Assembly (NCBI GenBank): GCA_023416995.1
Contig: JAEZGI010000012.1
Span: forward strand, 1-37,054
DNA length: 37,054 nt
Source: Bacteroidota bacterium
GTDB taxonomy: Bacteria > Bacteroidota > Bacteroidia > Chitinophagales > Chitinophagaceae
Direction of reading: 5' to 3'
The notes under the pieces are model-generated. The model was not told the origin of the DNA. It did not search any database and saw nothing but the letters and a program-made list of their open reading frames with translations. Both the position numbers and the translations under genes were made by a program. Positions 24,264 to 33,205 of the stretch are shown here, piece after piece. Numbering within the stretch: position 1 is the stretch's first letter; each line of letters begins with the position of its first letter.

Positions 24264-25511
24264 ATGGACATTGATATTGAGCAACAGACAAAACGTGCTA
24301 GACGCAGGCGGGTACTTATCGCCATTACGGTTGTTTCCTTCATTTTGCTGGCGGCGGTTTACTTACTCAGAGCATCTTTGAGCAGTACCATTTCATTTAA
24401 TACCATTTCAACCGCAGTGGTAGAAAAAGGCGATGTTGAGAACACCATTACGGCCGCGGGTGAAATCGTTCCGGAGTTTGAAGAAATCATCAGCAGCCCG
24501 ATTGCGGCATCGATAAAGGACGTAAGAAAAAACGCGGGCACGACTGTTGGCGGTGGAGAGTCAGTTATCACGCTTGATAAATCAGCCACCGTTACAGAAC
24601 TCGCCACCAAAAAGTATCAGCTTGAAGCAAAGAAAAATAACATTCGGAAGTTGAAGCTTGAATTGGATAAATCCTTTTACGATCTGAAATCAAATAACGA
24701 CATCAAACAATTGCGGATTAACAGTCTGACAGCTGAAGTAGAAAATGCAAAACGCTTATTGAAGGCCGGTGGCGGTACACAGGAAGATGTTGAAAAAGCT
24801 GAGCTGGAACTGAAGGTTGCACGACTTGAAAAACAGCAACTTGAAAATGAAATAAAGAGCAAACAACAAACCATGCAGGTGGAAATGCGTCAATCTGAGA
24901 TTGAAGCATCGATCCAGGAAAATGATCTGGCAGAGTTACAGCGTAAACTAAATAGTGCCGACATTGTTACGAGCCGGCCCGGCGTAATAACCTGGGTGAA
25001 CAAGAACATAGGCGCCATGATCAGCCCGGGCGAACCACTGGCAAGGATCGCGGATCTGAGTGGATTTAAAGTTTCTGGTTCCATTTCTGATAACTTTCTT
25101 AACGATATCAAAGAGGGTATGCCGGCCATTGTACGCATCAATGAATCAAAATTAAATGGCACTGTTACGCAGATCTACCCTTCGATCCAGAATAACATTG
25201 TTCAGTTTGATGTAAAGCTTGATAGTCAGTCTACACAATTATTACGGCCAAATCTCAAGGTTGACGTGTTCCTCGTAACCAAAGCAAAAACGGGTGTGAT
25301 GCGGGTTACAAACGGTGCAGCATTCAGAGGAAGTTCACCAGCTGATGTTTTTATTGTTAAGAACGGTAAAGCTATTCGCCGGAAAGTTCAAACAGGACTA
25401 AGCAATTTCGACTTTGTGGAGCTCCTGGATAATGTAACACCCGGTGAAACCGTCATCATCTCCGACATGAGCAAATTCAAAAACGCGGATGAGATTACTA
25501 TCACCCAATAA
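24264..25511 (+). CDS. HlyD/RND-type periplasmic adaptor (membrane fusion protein)
   Basis: A 415-residue adaptor with one N-terminal membrane anchor (about residues 16-36, VLIAITVVSFILLAAVYLL). A biotinyl-lipoyl half (GEIVPEFEEIISSPIAA) leads into a long coiled-coil hairpin (about 110-220, with ELATKKYQLEAKKNN and EDVEKAELELKVARLEKQ), then the second lipoyl half (TSRPGVITWVNKNIGAMISP) and a beta-barrel. It would bridge the inner membrane permeases and the TolC protein. First gene of the operon, next to a sigma-54 promoter; tolC-like gene follows after 12 bases. The exported substrate is not shown. Confidence 0.92.
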   Translation: MDIDIEQQTKRARRRRVLIAITVVSFILLAAVYLLRASLSSTISFNTISTAVVEKGDVENTITAAGEIVPEFEEIISSPIAASIKDVRKNAGTTVGGGESVITLDKSATVTELATKKYQLEAKKNNIRKLKLELDKSFYDLKSNNDIKQLRINSLTAEVENAKRLLKAGGGTQEDVEKAELELKVARLEKQQLENEIKSKQQTMQVEMRQSEIEASIQENDLAELQRKLNSADIVTSRPGVITWVNKNIGAMISPGEPLARIADLSGFKVSGSISDNFLNDIKEGMPAIVRINESKLNGTVTQIYPSIQNNIVQFDVKLDSQSTQLLRPNLKVDVFLVTKAKTGVMRVTNGAAFRGSSPADVFIVKNGKAIRRKVQTGLSNFDFVELLDNVTPGETVIISDMSKFKNADEITITQ

Positions 25512-25523
25512 CAAAAAAGGATC

Positions 25524-26993
25524 ATGAAGATTTTAATTATTCGCGGTCTGGCTTTCTGCTTCCTGGTTTTAATATGTTGCGATGTAAAGGCCCAGACAGA
25601 TACCACAGAATTAACGCTTTCACTGCATGATGTGGTTTCACTTGCGCGTGAACGCTCTATCGAAGCCCGCCAGGCTTCTACCATGAAAGAAACAAAATAC
25701 TGGGAGTGGAGAGTGTATCGTTCCAATTATCAGCCGCAATTGATGTTAAGTGGTGTGTTACCAGCTTATAGCAAAACTTTCAGCCAGGTTATTCAACCCG
25801 ACGGCACGGTACAGTTTCAGCCCATTCACAACAATAACTCATTACTTGAACTGAACTTCAGCCAATCCATAGCTGCCACCGGCGGTACTATCTTTGGCAC
25901 CAGTCAACTGCAACGATTTGATGATTTTGACCGCAAAAACAAATTATATAATTCGGTTCCTTTTGGTATAGGATACAGTCAACCACTGTTTCAATTCAAC
26001 ACGCTGAAGTGGGATAAGAGAATTGAACCTCTTAAGTATAACGAAAGCAAACAGGCTTTTATCGAAAGCATGGAAGAGATCGCTATCACCGCAAGCGGTT
26101 ATTTCTTTGAACTCCTGATAGCACAGGTAAATTTCCAGGTTGCCCAGACTAATCTCGGCAATACGAAAAGAATGATGGCTATTGCGATGGAGAAACTGGA
26201 GATCGGAAAGATATCAAAAAACGAAATATTGCAACTACAGCTTGAGCAGTTGAAGGCTGAAAAAAGCATTGGCATCTCCCGAAGAGATATGGAAATCGCT
26301 TTACTTAATCTGCGGTCTTACACGGGCCTGGTAAATGTGCAATCATTAAAACTCAAATTGCCGGATGAAATAACAAAAATGACAGTTAATAGTGAGGCAG
26401 TGCTTGCTGAAGCATTTGCGAACCGTTCGCATGCAATAGGTTTTATAAGAAGAATTGCGGAAGCCAAACGTGATCTTGTAAAAGCGAAAGCAGATAATGG
26501 ATTGAATGCTGCATTGACTGCACGCCTCGGTTATTCACAGGCTGGTGTGTCCATCCCAAAAGCATACAGGTCGCCTCAGGATCAGCAATTACTTCAATTA
26601 GAATTTACAATCCCGATACTCGACTGGGGCAGATCAAAATCGCGCACTAAAACCGCTGAAGCAAATCTGAAACTTGCTGAATATATGGTGGAGCAGGACA
26701 GACAACTTTTTGCACAGGAAATCATTACCCAGGTAACCCTGTATGAAATGATGAAAGAACAGGTAGCAATTACCGCACAGGCGGACAGTATTGCATCGGA
26801 AAAATATAATATTGCGAGTGAACGCTACATGCTTGGTAATCTAAGTATAACTGACCTGAGTATTGCATTCCAGGAAAAGGATCAGGGTAAACGGGATTAT
26901 ATAGCAGCCTTGCGTGATTTCTGGGGTGCTTATTATCAGTTGCGTTACTTATCACTATACGATTTCGAACGAAAAGCAAAAATCAATTATTAA
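25524..26993 (+). CDS. TolC family outer membrane efflux protein
   Basis: A 489-residue protein with a signal peptide (about 1-24, ending CDVKAQ). Two outer membrane efflux repeats follow, mainly long helices: LTLSLHDVVSLARERSIEAR at the start, then the hairpins around 190-260 (EKLEIGKISKNEILQLQLEQ) and 380-470 (ASERYMLGNLSITDLSIAFQ). TolC trimers form the outer membrane channel and periplasmic tunnel of export machines. Spacing to the adaptor gene is 12 bases and to the ATPase gene 20 bases. Length is normal for the family. Confidence 0.93.
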   Translation: MKILIIRGLAFCFLVLICCDVKAQTDTTELTLSLHDVVSLARERSIEARQASTMKETKYWEWRVYRSNYQPQLMLSGVLPAYSKTFSQVIQPDGTVQFQPIHNNNSLLELNFSQSIAATGGTIFGTSQLQRFDDFDRKNKLYNSVPFGIGYSQPLFQFNTLKWDKRIEPLKYNESKQAFIESMEEIAITASGYFFELLIAQVNFQVAQTNLGNTKRMMAIAMEKLEIGKISKNEILQLQLEQLKAEKSIGISRRDMEIALLNLRSYTGLVNVQSLKLKLPDEITKMTVNSEAVLAEAFANRSHAIGFIRRIAEAKRDLVKAKADNGLNAALTARLGYSQAGVSIPKAYRSPQDQQLLQLEFTIPILDWGRSKSRTKTAEANLKLAEYMVEQDRQLFAQEIITQVTLYEMMKEQVAITAQADSIASEKYNIASERYMLGNLSITDLSIAFQEKDQGKRDYIAALRDFWGAYYQLRYLSLYDFERKAKINY

Positions 26994-27013
26994 GAATTTA
27001 AATACCATTCAAC

Positions 27014-27679
27014 ATGATCACCTTAAAGAACATCGAAAAAGTTTACAGGACAGAAACGGTTCAGACGCAGGCTTTAAACCGGATCAGTCTTGACATTGAA
27101 CAAAAAGAGTTTGTTTCTATCATGGGCCCCTCTGGTTGCGGTAAAAGCACGCTGTTGAACATAATGGGTTTGCTGGATAGTCCCAGCAGTGGTGAGATTA
27201 AGATTGGTCAACAGGATACAAGGAAATTTTCTGATAAGCAGTTGGCCCGTTTTCGTAATCAACAGATCGGGTTTATATTCCAAAGCTATCATCTGATCAA
27301 CGATCTGAACGTGCTGGATAATGTTGAGTTGCCTTTGTTGTACAGGAACACCTCTGCGAAAAAGCGACGCGAGTTGGCAGTAAGCGCATTGGAAAAAGTG
27401 GGTTTGAGCAACCGGCTCAGGCATTTCCCAACACAATTGTCGGGCGGACAAAAACAGCGTGTGGCGATCGCACGTGCAATTGTCGGTAACCCTGAAATTA
27501 TTTTGGCTGATGAACCAACGGGTAATCTGGATAGTGCTATGGGTAATGAAATAATGAATATTCTGCTTCAGCTAAACAGTACTGAAGGCACCACCATAGT
27601 AATGGTAACACACGATGAATCGATGGCGAAGAAAACACACCGGCTGGTACGTTTGTTTGATGGCAGCCAGGTGCAATAA
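27014..27679 (+). CDS. ABC transporter ATP-binding protein, MacB/LolD type
   Basis: A 221-residue ATPase. Walker A is GPSGCGKST (38-46), the Q-loop is GFIFQSYHL (near 90), the signature is LSGGQKQRVAIARA (142-155), Walker B is IILADE (162-167) and TGNLDSAMG follows. VTHDE near the end has the switch histidine. This type powers mechanotransmission transporters such as MacB and LolCDE, not classical importers. The two permease genes follow after 18 and 21 bases. It is the only ATPase gene among the three permease genes of this window. Confidence 0.95.
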   Translation: MITLKNIEKVYRTETVQTQALNRISLDIEQKEFVSIMGPSGCGKSTLLNIMGLLDSPSSGEIKIGQQDTRKFSDKQLARFRNQQIGFIFQSYHLINDLNVLDNVELPLLYRNTSAKKRRELAVSALEKVGLSNRLRHFPTQLSGGQKQRVAIARAIVGNPEIILADEPTGNLDSAMGNEIMNILLQLNSTEGTTIVMVTHDESMAKKTHRLVRLFDGSQVQ

Positions 27680-27697
27680 AATCTAAACACTTAAGTC

Positions 27698-28936
27698 ATG
27701 ATTAAAAATTATTTCAAAATAGCGATAGCAGTGCTCAGGCGAAGAAAGTTTTTCACATTCATCAGTTTGTTTGGCATCAGCTTCACATTGACGGTTCTGA
27801 TAGTAATTGCTGCTTTTATAAACAATATTGCAAACGAAAACTATCCTGATAAAAAGCGCGACCGGAGTTTATATATAGGAATGTTACAACTCAGGAACGA
27901 CGCAAAAGGTTTTCAAAACACGTCACCCCCCAGTTACTATTTTCTGAACAATTATGTATCCACTTTGAAAACTCCGGAAAAGGTGGCGATATCATCAATG
28001 TTCACGCCTACCAATACGTATGTAAATAACAAGAAAATTGCTATTGACATAAAATATACGAATGATGCTTTCTGGGATGTGCTCGAATTTGAATTTGTAG
28101 AAGGAAGGCCCTTTACAAAAGATCAGATCGCAGCCGCAGAAAAGGTTGCGGTAATTTCAATGCATACGCGCGATGAATATTTCGGTGAAGGCGTACAGGC
28201 GGTGGGCAAATATATCGAAGCAGATAATGAGCAGTATCGCGTGAGTGGCGTAGTAAAGGATGTGCCAATTACTATGATATACACTTATGGAGGAATGTAT
28301 CTGCCATATACGGTGTCTAAAAGAGATTACAATGAGAAAGGTTATGCCGATAATTACACTGCCATCATACTGGCAAAAGACAAAGCTGACTTTTCCCGTA
28401 TACAGGATGAACTGGCCGCCTCTGTCAATAGAATCTCATTTGAAGGAGAAGAGTTCGATAGGCTATTCGTGAATGCTGATCCTTATTTCACCAGTTATAC
28501 CCGGATCACTATGAGCGATGGAAACAGTTCGGGGTTGAGAACATTTATTATCTCACTCATACTTTTCGGTTTGCTGTTTATGTTGCTGCCCACATTAAAT
28601 CTTGTGAATATAAATACCAGCCGGATAATGGAACGTTCATCCGAAATCGGCGTCAGGAAGGCATTTGGCGCAACTTCCGGGACACTGGTGGTGCAGTTTA
28701 TTGTCGAAAACGTGATTCTTACTTTGATAGGTGGAGTTATTGGTTTCCTGTTGTCCTGGGGCATCCTGGTATACATCAATTCAAGTGGCCTGATACCAAA
28801 CATAGATCTTTCATTGGATTTGCACGTGCTTTTGATTGGCATACTTTGCTGTCTTGTATTTGGATTTTTCTCTGGCGTGTTCCCCGCATGGCGCATGTCA
28901 CGTCTGCACGTCGTCAGCGCTCTTAAAGCAAATTAG
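27698..28936 (+). CDS. ABC transporter permease, FtsX/MacB type
   Basis: A 412-residue permease with the MacB layout: one N-terminal membrane helix (about 19-41, FTFISLFGISFTLTVLIVIA), a large periplasmic domain (about 50-280) and three C-terminal helices (about 285-400). The cytoplasmic coupling segment SSEIGVRKAFGATSGTLVVQ, which contacts the ATPase, is typical FtsX. The C terminus ends MSRLHVVSALKAN, close to the PAxALR motif. Half-length against the double-domain permease at 33206. It should pair with the next gene as a heterodimer. Confidence 0.92.
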   Translation: MIKNYFKIAIAVLRRRKFFTFISLFGISFTLTVLIVIAAFINNIANENYPDKKRDRSLYIGMLQLRNDAKGFQNTSPPSYYFLNNYVSTLKTPEKVAISSMFTPTNTYVNNKKIAIDIKYTNDAFWDVLEFEFVEGRPFTKDQIAAAEKVAVISMHTRDEYFGEGVQAVGKYIEADNEQYRVSGVVKDVPITMIYTYGGMYLPYTVSKRDYNEKGYADNYTAIILAKDKADFSRIQDELAASVNRISFEGEEFDRLFVNADPYFTSYTRITMSDGNSSGLRTFIISLILFGLLFMLLPTLNLVNINTSRIMERSSEIGVRKAFGATSGTLVVQFIVENVILTLIGGVIGFLLSWGILVYINSSGLIPNIDLSLDLHVLLIGILCCLVFGFFSGVFPAWRMSRLHVVSALKAN

Positions 28937-28957
28937 GTATACTCAAAAATTGAAATC

Positions 28958-30145
28958 ATGTTAAGACATATATTTAAAATGATCTGGAACCGGAAGCGGC
29001 AAAACTTCCTGCTTATTACCGAGATCCTTGTTTCTTTTATGGTGGTGTTTGCAGTTTTTACATTGTTGGTTACCAACTTCAAAAACTATCGTCAGCCCGC
29101 GGGATTTGAATATGAAAATGTTTGGTCGATCCACGCGAACAATCTGAAGTCCTATAGCAATACAGACTCGATGATGACTTTTTATCAAACGCTACGCAAC
29201 CAGCTACGTTCCATGCCTGAAATAGAGGCGATATCCTGGACGGGCAACAATATACCATTTGCCATGTCCACACGTAACGGCACGTTGGCGGATGGTAAAT
29301 TGAATCTGCGTGAAGTTAATTTCTATACAACAGATGATGGCTATAGTGAGGTATTGGATTTCCATCTGGTTGAGGGCCGCTGGTTCAACAGGGAAGATAA
29401 TGCGTCGCGGAACAAGGTAGTGGTTATAACAGAGGGTCTTAAAGAAAAACTGTTTGGTAATCAGCCTGCGGTTGGAAAAACCTTTGGTACTTCTCATAAG
29501 GAAGCGGATCGCAGCCGTATAGTTGGAGTAGTGCAGGACGTTAAAGACAAAGGCGATTATAATCGTGCAGAATTTGGTGTGTATGAGCGTGCCGATACGG
29601 CAGCATTCGCATGGTTAAATACGATTCTCGTTAAGGTTGCTTCCGGAGCAGGAGCCGACTTCGAAGGCAGATTGTTCAGGACCGTTGCCTCAGCCATGAA
29701 AGATTCCAATGTTGAGATCGAACATCTTTCTGAAAAGCGAATAAGAAAAAACAACTTCGCATTGGTGCCAATGATCGTATTACTGATTGTAGCCGGATTT
29801 TTAATTATAAATGTCGCGCTGGGATTGTTTGGCGTGTTATGGTACAATATCAGCAAACGGAAAGCAGAAATAGGTTTGCGTCGTGCGATAGGGGCAAGCA
29901 GCCAGCGTATATCTGGCCAGTTAGTGGGAGAAGCGCTTGTAATTTCAACACTTGCTTTAATAGTCGGATCCTTTTTCGCTGTGCAATTTCCATTATTAAA
30001 ACTTTTTGATCTTGCGCCGGCAGTTTACCTGGTTGCCTGGTTGCTTGCCATCTTATTCATTTATACCCTCGTTGTGATTTGCGCTTTCTACCCCGGGAAA
30101 CAGGCTGCGGCTATTCATCCGGCGGTCGCCCTTCATGAAGAATAA
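28958..30145 (+). CDS. ABC transporter permease, FtsX/MacB type (second subunit)
   Basis: A 395-residue permease of the same layout as the preceding one: N-terminal helix (about 15-40, LITEILVSFMVVFAVFTLLV), periplasmic domain, three C-terminal helices. The coupling helix reads RKAEIGLRRAIGASSQRISG and the end is AAAIHPAVALHEE. It starts 21 bases after its partner. The periplasmic domains of the two differ strongly, which fits a heterodimer that binds an asymmetric substrate. The response regulator gene follows directly. Confidence 0.92.
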   Translation: MLRHIFKMIWNRKRQNFLLITEILVSFMVVFAVFTLLVTNFKNYRQPAGFEYENVWSIHANNLKSYSNTDSMMTFYQTLRNQLRSMPEIEAISWTGNNIPFAMSTRNGTLADGKLNLREVNFYTTDDGYSEVLDFHLVEGRWFNREDNASRNKVVVITEGLKEKLFGNQPAVGKTFGTSHKEADRSRIVGVVQDVKDKGDYNRAEFGVYERADTAAFAWLNTILVKVASGAGADFEGRLFRTVASAMKDSNVEIEHLSEKRIRKNNFALVPMIVLLIVAGFLIINVALGLFGVLWYNISKRKAEIGLRRAIGASSQRISGQLVGEALVISTLALIVGSFFAVQFPLLKLFDLAPAVYLVAWLLAILFIYTLVVICAFYPGKQAAAIHPAVALHEE

Positions 30146-30162
30146 TTATTAATTTGCCTTAT

Positions 30163-31536
30163 ATGGTATTGATTATTGATGATGATATAGCGGTGCGTAC
30201 CTCGCTGGTTCTTTTGCTTAAACAAAACGGTTACCAAACTGCGGAAGCAGATTCGGCATTGGCGGCGCTTGTTCAGCTTGGTGAAAATGAAATTTCGCTT
30301 ATCATCCTCGACCTTAACTTTTCTCTTGCGACCTCGGGTCGGGAAGGGATGGATTTATTGGTAGAAATCAGAAAACAAAACCCCCAGGTTCCCGTGGTGC
30401 TCATCACGGGCTGGGGTAGTATAGACCTGGCAGTGGATGGCATGCGAAAAGGGGCAAGCGATTTTATTACGAAACCCTGGAGCAATGAACATATCCTGCA
30501 ATCGGTCAAAACGCACATTAATCTGAAAGAGAAAACCAAGGATCGACTTTCGCGAAAAGAGCTTGACAGATCTTATAATCTTGCCCACATCGTGGGTGAG
30601 GATCAGAAGATGCTGGAACTGCTTGAAACTGCGGCGAGCGTTGCAGGAACTGATGCCTCCGTATTGATTACAGGCGAAAGCGGCTCGGGGAAAGAACTGA
30701 TTGCCGAAGCCATACATCAGAACAGTCTGCGCGCTACAAAGCCGTTTGTAAAAGTGAATCTGGGTGGAATATCAACAAGTCTTTTTGAAAGCGAAATGTT
30801 TGGTCATGTCCGCGGCGCTTTCACAGATGCTCGCACCGACAGGGTGGGACGGTTCGAGTTGGCAAATAAAGGCACCATCTTCCTTGATGAAATCGGGGAT
30901 CTCGATCCCGGCAGCCAGGTAAAATTATTAAGAGTGTTGCAGGACCGAACCTATGAAGTGCTTGGAAGCAGTCGCACCAAAACGGTCGATGTTCGCGTGG
31001 TGAGTGCAACCAATCGCGATCTGCATGAAATGGTAAGCAAAGGAAGTTTCCGTGAAGATCTCCTGTATCGCATCAACCTCATCACCTTACATATTCCTCC
31101 CCTGCGCGAAAGAAGCAGTGATATTCCGGGACTGGTTCAGTTTTTTATCGGTAATCTGAGGCAGATCTACAAACGGCCGGAACTTACAATCACACCGGAA
31201 GCTATGAAGTGGTTGCAAAAACTACATCTGCCGGGAAATATCCGGCAGCTAAAAAACCTGGTGGAACGGACAGTGCTGGTTACCCGGAAAGATGAATTGG
31301 GTATTGAGGATTTTCGCAAACATCTTGAACTTTCGCCCGGCAGAAAAGGCGCCATTCAATTGCCGGACGTTGGTACACTTACATTGGAAGAACTCGAGGT
31401 AATGATGATCCGTAAGGCAATGGAATTTCACAAAAACCGCATCACGCGTGCTGCTGCTGCCTTAGGTTTAACAAGAAGCGCGCTTTACAGGCGTCTCGAA
31501 AAATTTCAGATTCCGTACGATGAAGACGCAGACTAA
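30163..31536 (+). CDS. Sigma-54-dependent response regulator (NtrC type)
   Basis: 457 residues from ATG 30163; an in-frame TTG at 30154 adds three residues. The receiver domain (1-115) has the acidic pair in VLIIDDD, phospho-acceptor D50 in LIILDLN, T82 and K104 in ITKPW. The AAA+ domain has Walker A GESGSGKE (171-178), GAFTDA (218-223) where sigma-54 is usually contacted by GAFTGA, and Walker B TIFLDE (238-243). The C-terminal Fis-type HTH is AAALGLTRSALYRRLEKF. It activates sigma-54 promoters when phosphorylated by the next gene's kinase. The efflux operon carries a -24/-12 promoter, so self-regulation is likely. Confidence 0.95.
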   Translation: MVLIIDDDIAVRTSLVLLLKQNGYQTAEADSALAALVQLGENEISLIILDLNFSLATSGREGMDLLVEIRKQNPQVPVVLITGWGSIDLAVDGMRKGASDFITKPWSNEHILQSVKTHINLKEKTKDRLSRKELDRSYNLAHIVGEDQKMLELLETAASVAGTDASVLITGESGSGKELIAEAIHQNSLRATKPFVKVNLGGISTSLFESEMFGHVRGAFTDARTDRVGRFELANKGTIFLDEIGDLDPGSQVKLLRVLQDRTYEVLGSSRTKTVDVRVVSATNRDLHEMVSKGSFREDLLYRINLITLHIPPLRERSSDIPGLVQFFIGNLRQIYKRPELTITPEAMKWLQKLHLPGNIRQLKNLVERTVLVTRKDELGIEDFRKHLELSPGRKGAIQLPDVGTLTLEELEVMMIRKAMEFHKNRITRAAAALGLTRSALYRRLEKFQIPYDEDAD

Positions 31537-32812
31537 GTATATCTTATTTGTTGTAATTATTCATGCAGTTGCGCTGACACTTTCATACCTGGTGATCGGC
31601 GAACATAAATGGGTCTTCCTGCTTGCAGAGTTATTGATAATTATATCGGTTTATATCTCTTTCAAATTATACCAGGAACTCCTTAAGCCCTTGAAGCTGC
31701 TGGTTCAGGGTTCAGAAGCTATGGCCGACAAAGACTTCAATGTAAAGCTCAACCTCACCGGTGCTTATGAAATGGATAAATTGATCATGGTATATAACAG
31801 TATGATGGATCATCTCCGTGAAGAGCGGATAAAGCGGGAAGAGCAGCATTATTTCCTTGAGAAACTCATCTATACTTCCCCAACAGGGATAATGATACTT
31901 GATTTTGATGACAGGATACAACAAATAAATCCGGCTGCTTTGCACTTGTTGAATCTTCCGGAGAACCAGGTGCTGGCAAAGTCATTAAATGACCTGACGC
32001 ATCCCGTGTTCCGTAAAGTGAAACAAATGGAAACCGGCTCTTCCGCTACCATAAGACCAGATGCACTTTCACTTTACAAAATTCATAAATCGCAGTTCGT
32101 GGACCGCGGATTCCCCCGGCACTTTGTTATGATGGAAGCATTAACTGCGGAGATCATGGAAGCCGAAAAAGGTGCTTACGGAAAAGTGATCCGGATGATG
32201 GCCCACGAGGTTAACAATACGATAGGGCCCGTTAACTCGATCATGCATTCAGCACTTCAAAACCTGTCACCTGCAGAAACAGGTCAGCCCATAGCCGCTG
32301 CTTTACAGGTAGCCATCGACAGAAACAATAACCTCAACATTTTTATGCGCAATTTTGCTGACCTTGTGCGGCTGCCTTTGCCTGCAAAGGTTCCTGTCGA
32401 CCTGGTTCAAATTACCGACGCAACCCTGATGTTGATTCAAATGCGTGGACATAACCGCGAAATCATTTTTGAAAGAAATTTTCCGGCAAACCCGTTTATG
32501 ATAAATGCAGATCCCCAGCAGTTGGAACAAGCCCTGATCAACATCATAAAAAATGCTCTGGAAGCGCTGGAAGGTAAGGGTACAATAAAGACAGAACTCA
32601 ACACGAAGCAGCGCAGACTTATCATATCTGATAACGGTAAAGGAATATCGGAAGCGCTTTCTTCAAAAATGTTTGAGCCTTTTTTCAGTACGAAGAAGGA
32701 TGGTCAGGGAATTGGACTTGCGCTGATCCGTGAGATCTTATCCAATCATAACTTTTCGTTTTCGCTGACTTCCTCCGGCGATGGATGGACGCATTTCGCC
32801 ATACAATTTTGA
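31520..32812 (+). CDS. Sensor histidine kinase with two membrane helices and PAS domain
   Basis: A 430-residue kinase. Two membrane helices (about 7-26 and 31-48) are joined by only a few residues, so there is almost no periplasmic sensor. Then HAMP (about 50-103), PAS (about 112-165), the H box MMAHEVNNTIGPVNS with H229, the N box (QALINIIKNALEAL) and the G box ISDNGKGIS plus DGQGIGLALIREIL. Its start lies inside the last 17 bases of the response regulator gene, so the two are coupled. It ends four bases from the end of a small gene on the other strand. It probably senses the membrane or the state of the transporter. Confidence 0.94.
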   Translation: MKTQTKYILFVVIIHAVALTLSYLVIGEHKWVFLLAELLIIISVYISFKLYQELLKPLKLLVQGSEAMADKDFNVKLNLTGAYEMDKLIMVYNSMMDHLREERIKREEQHYFLEKLIYTSPTGIMILDFDDRIQQINPAALHLLNLPENQVLAKSLNDLTHPVFRKVKQMETGSSATIRPDALSLYKIHKSQFVDRGFPRHFVMMEALTAEIMEAEKGAYGKVIRMMAHEVNNTIGPVNSIMHSALQNLSPAETGQPIAAALQVAIDRNNNLNIFMRNFADLVRLPLPAKVPVDLVQITDATLMLIQMRGHNREIIFERNFPANPFMINADPQQLEQALINIIKNALEALEGKGTIKTELNTKQRRLIISDNGKGISEALSSKMFEPFFSTKKDGQGIGLALIREILSNHNFSFSLTSSGDGWTHFAIQF

Positions 32813-32816
32813 TTGA

Positions 32817-32990
32817 TCAGAGTGAGTCTTTGCTCCTGGTCGCGTTCGTTTTATCGTCTTGCACAGGGTCAGTGGATTCAGGAGGCAGATATTTTTTTTT
32901 ATCGCGGTAGTTACGGTAAATGAAAAATATGATCAGCAACAAGGCTGCTACGCCAACAGCGATTACTACCGGTACGTTGATGTCTTCCAT
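32817..32990 (-). CDS. Small membrane protein, 57 residues
   Basis: The frame from ATG 32990 to TGA 32817 gives MEDINVPVVIAVGVAALLLI, then IFFIYRNYRDKKKYLPPEST and a polar tail ending RSKDSL. Residues 7-24 form one membrane helix; the RNYRDKKK stretch right after it gives an N-out, C-in orientation by the positive-inside rule. Similar one-helix proteins with a basic RN-x-x-DKK segment are common in Bacteroidota, but have no known role. It lies convergent with the histidine kinase gene (4 bases apart) and is shorter than usual annotation cut-offs. No RBS is clear. The remainder of 32813-33205 holds regulatory-like repeats, not another gene. Confidence 0.65.
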   Translation of the reverse strand: MEDINVPVVIAVGVAALLLIIFFIYRNYRDKKKYLPPESTDPVQDDKTNATRSKDSL

Positions 32991-33060
32991 AAATTATGAT
33001 TTGCGTGTAACCAATTCAAGATAAGCGTTTCAAAAGTGGTGCTGCGTTAAATTTTCGTAA

Positions 33061-33089
33061 CCGGACATCGACTGTATCATATCCGGACA
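33061..33089 (+). promoter_or_regulatory. Repeated CGGACA half-sites upstream of the lone permease gene
   Basis: CCGGACA occurs at 33061-33067 and again at 33083-33089, a direct repeat spaced by 22 bases, near two helical turns. CCGGACAT (33061-33068) and ATATCCGG (33079-33086) also form an inverted repeat with one mismatch. The half-site is close to the CGAACA pair before the efflux operon. It lies about 95 bases before the predicted start of the weak sigma-54 site. Confidence 0.35.
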
Positions 33090-33143
33090 GCCGGCGACAG
33101 CGAAGCCGAATACAACAATTTCAAACTCAGTAAGTTAATCAAC

Positions 33144-33159
33144 AGGCATCTTTTTGGTA
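33144..33159 (+). promoter_or_regulatory. Weak sigma-54-like promoter before the lone permease gene
   Basis: AGGCATCTTTTTGGTA has the -24 GGCA and a G at the right -12 distance but T in place of the C, and the TT before it is shifted by one. It resembles the better site before the efflux operon (TGGCATCCTGCTTGGA) but alone is weak evidence. Confidence 0.3.
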
Positions 33160-33205
33160 TTTCTTAGCAGCCAATTACAAGATATAAGTTTCAAACCCAG
33201 GCTGT

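Noticed and set aside
30154..30162. TTG start of the response regulator
   Set aside because: ATG 30163 starts directly at the first receiver strand (MVLIIDDD), the usual form; the TTG adds only three residues.
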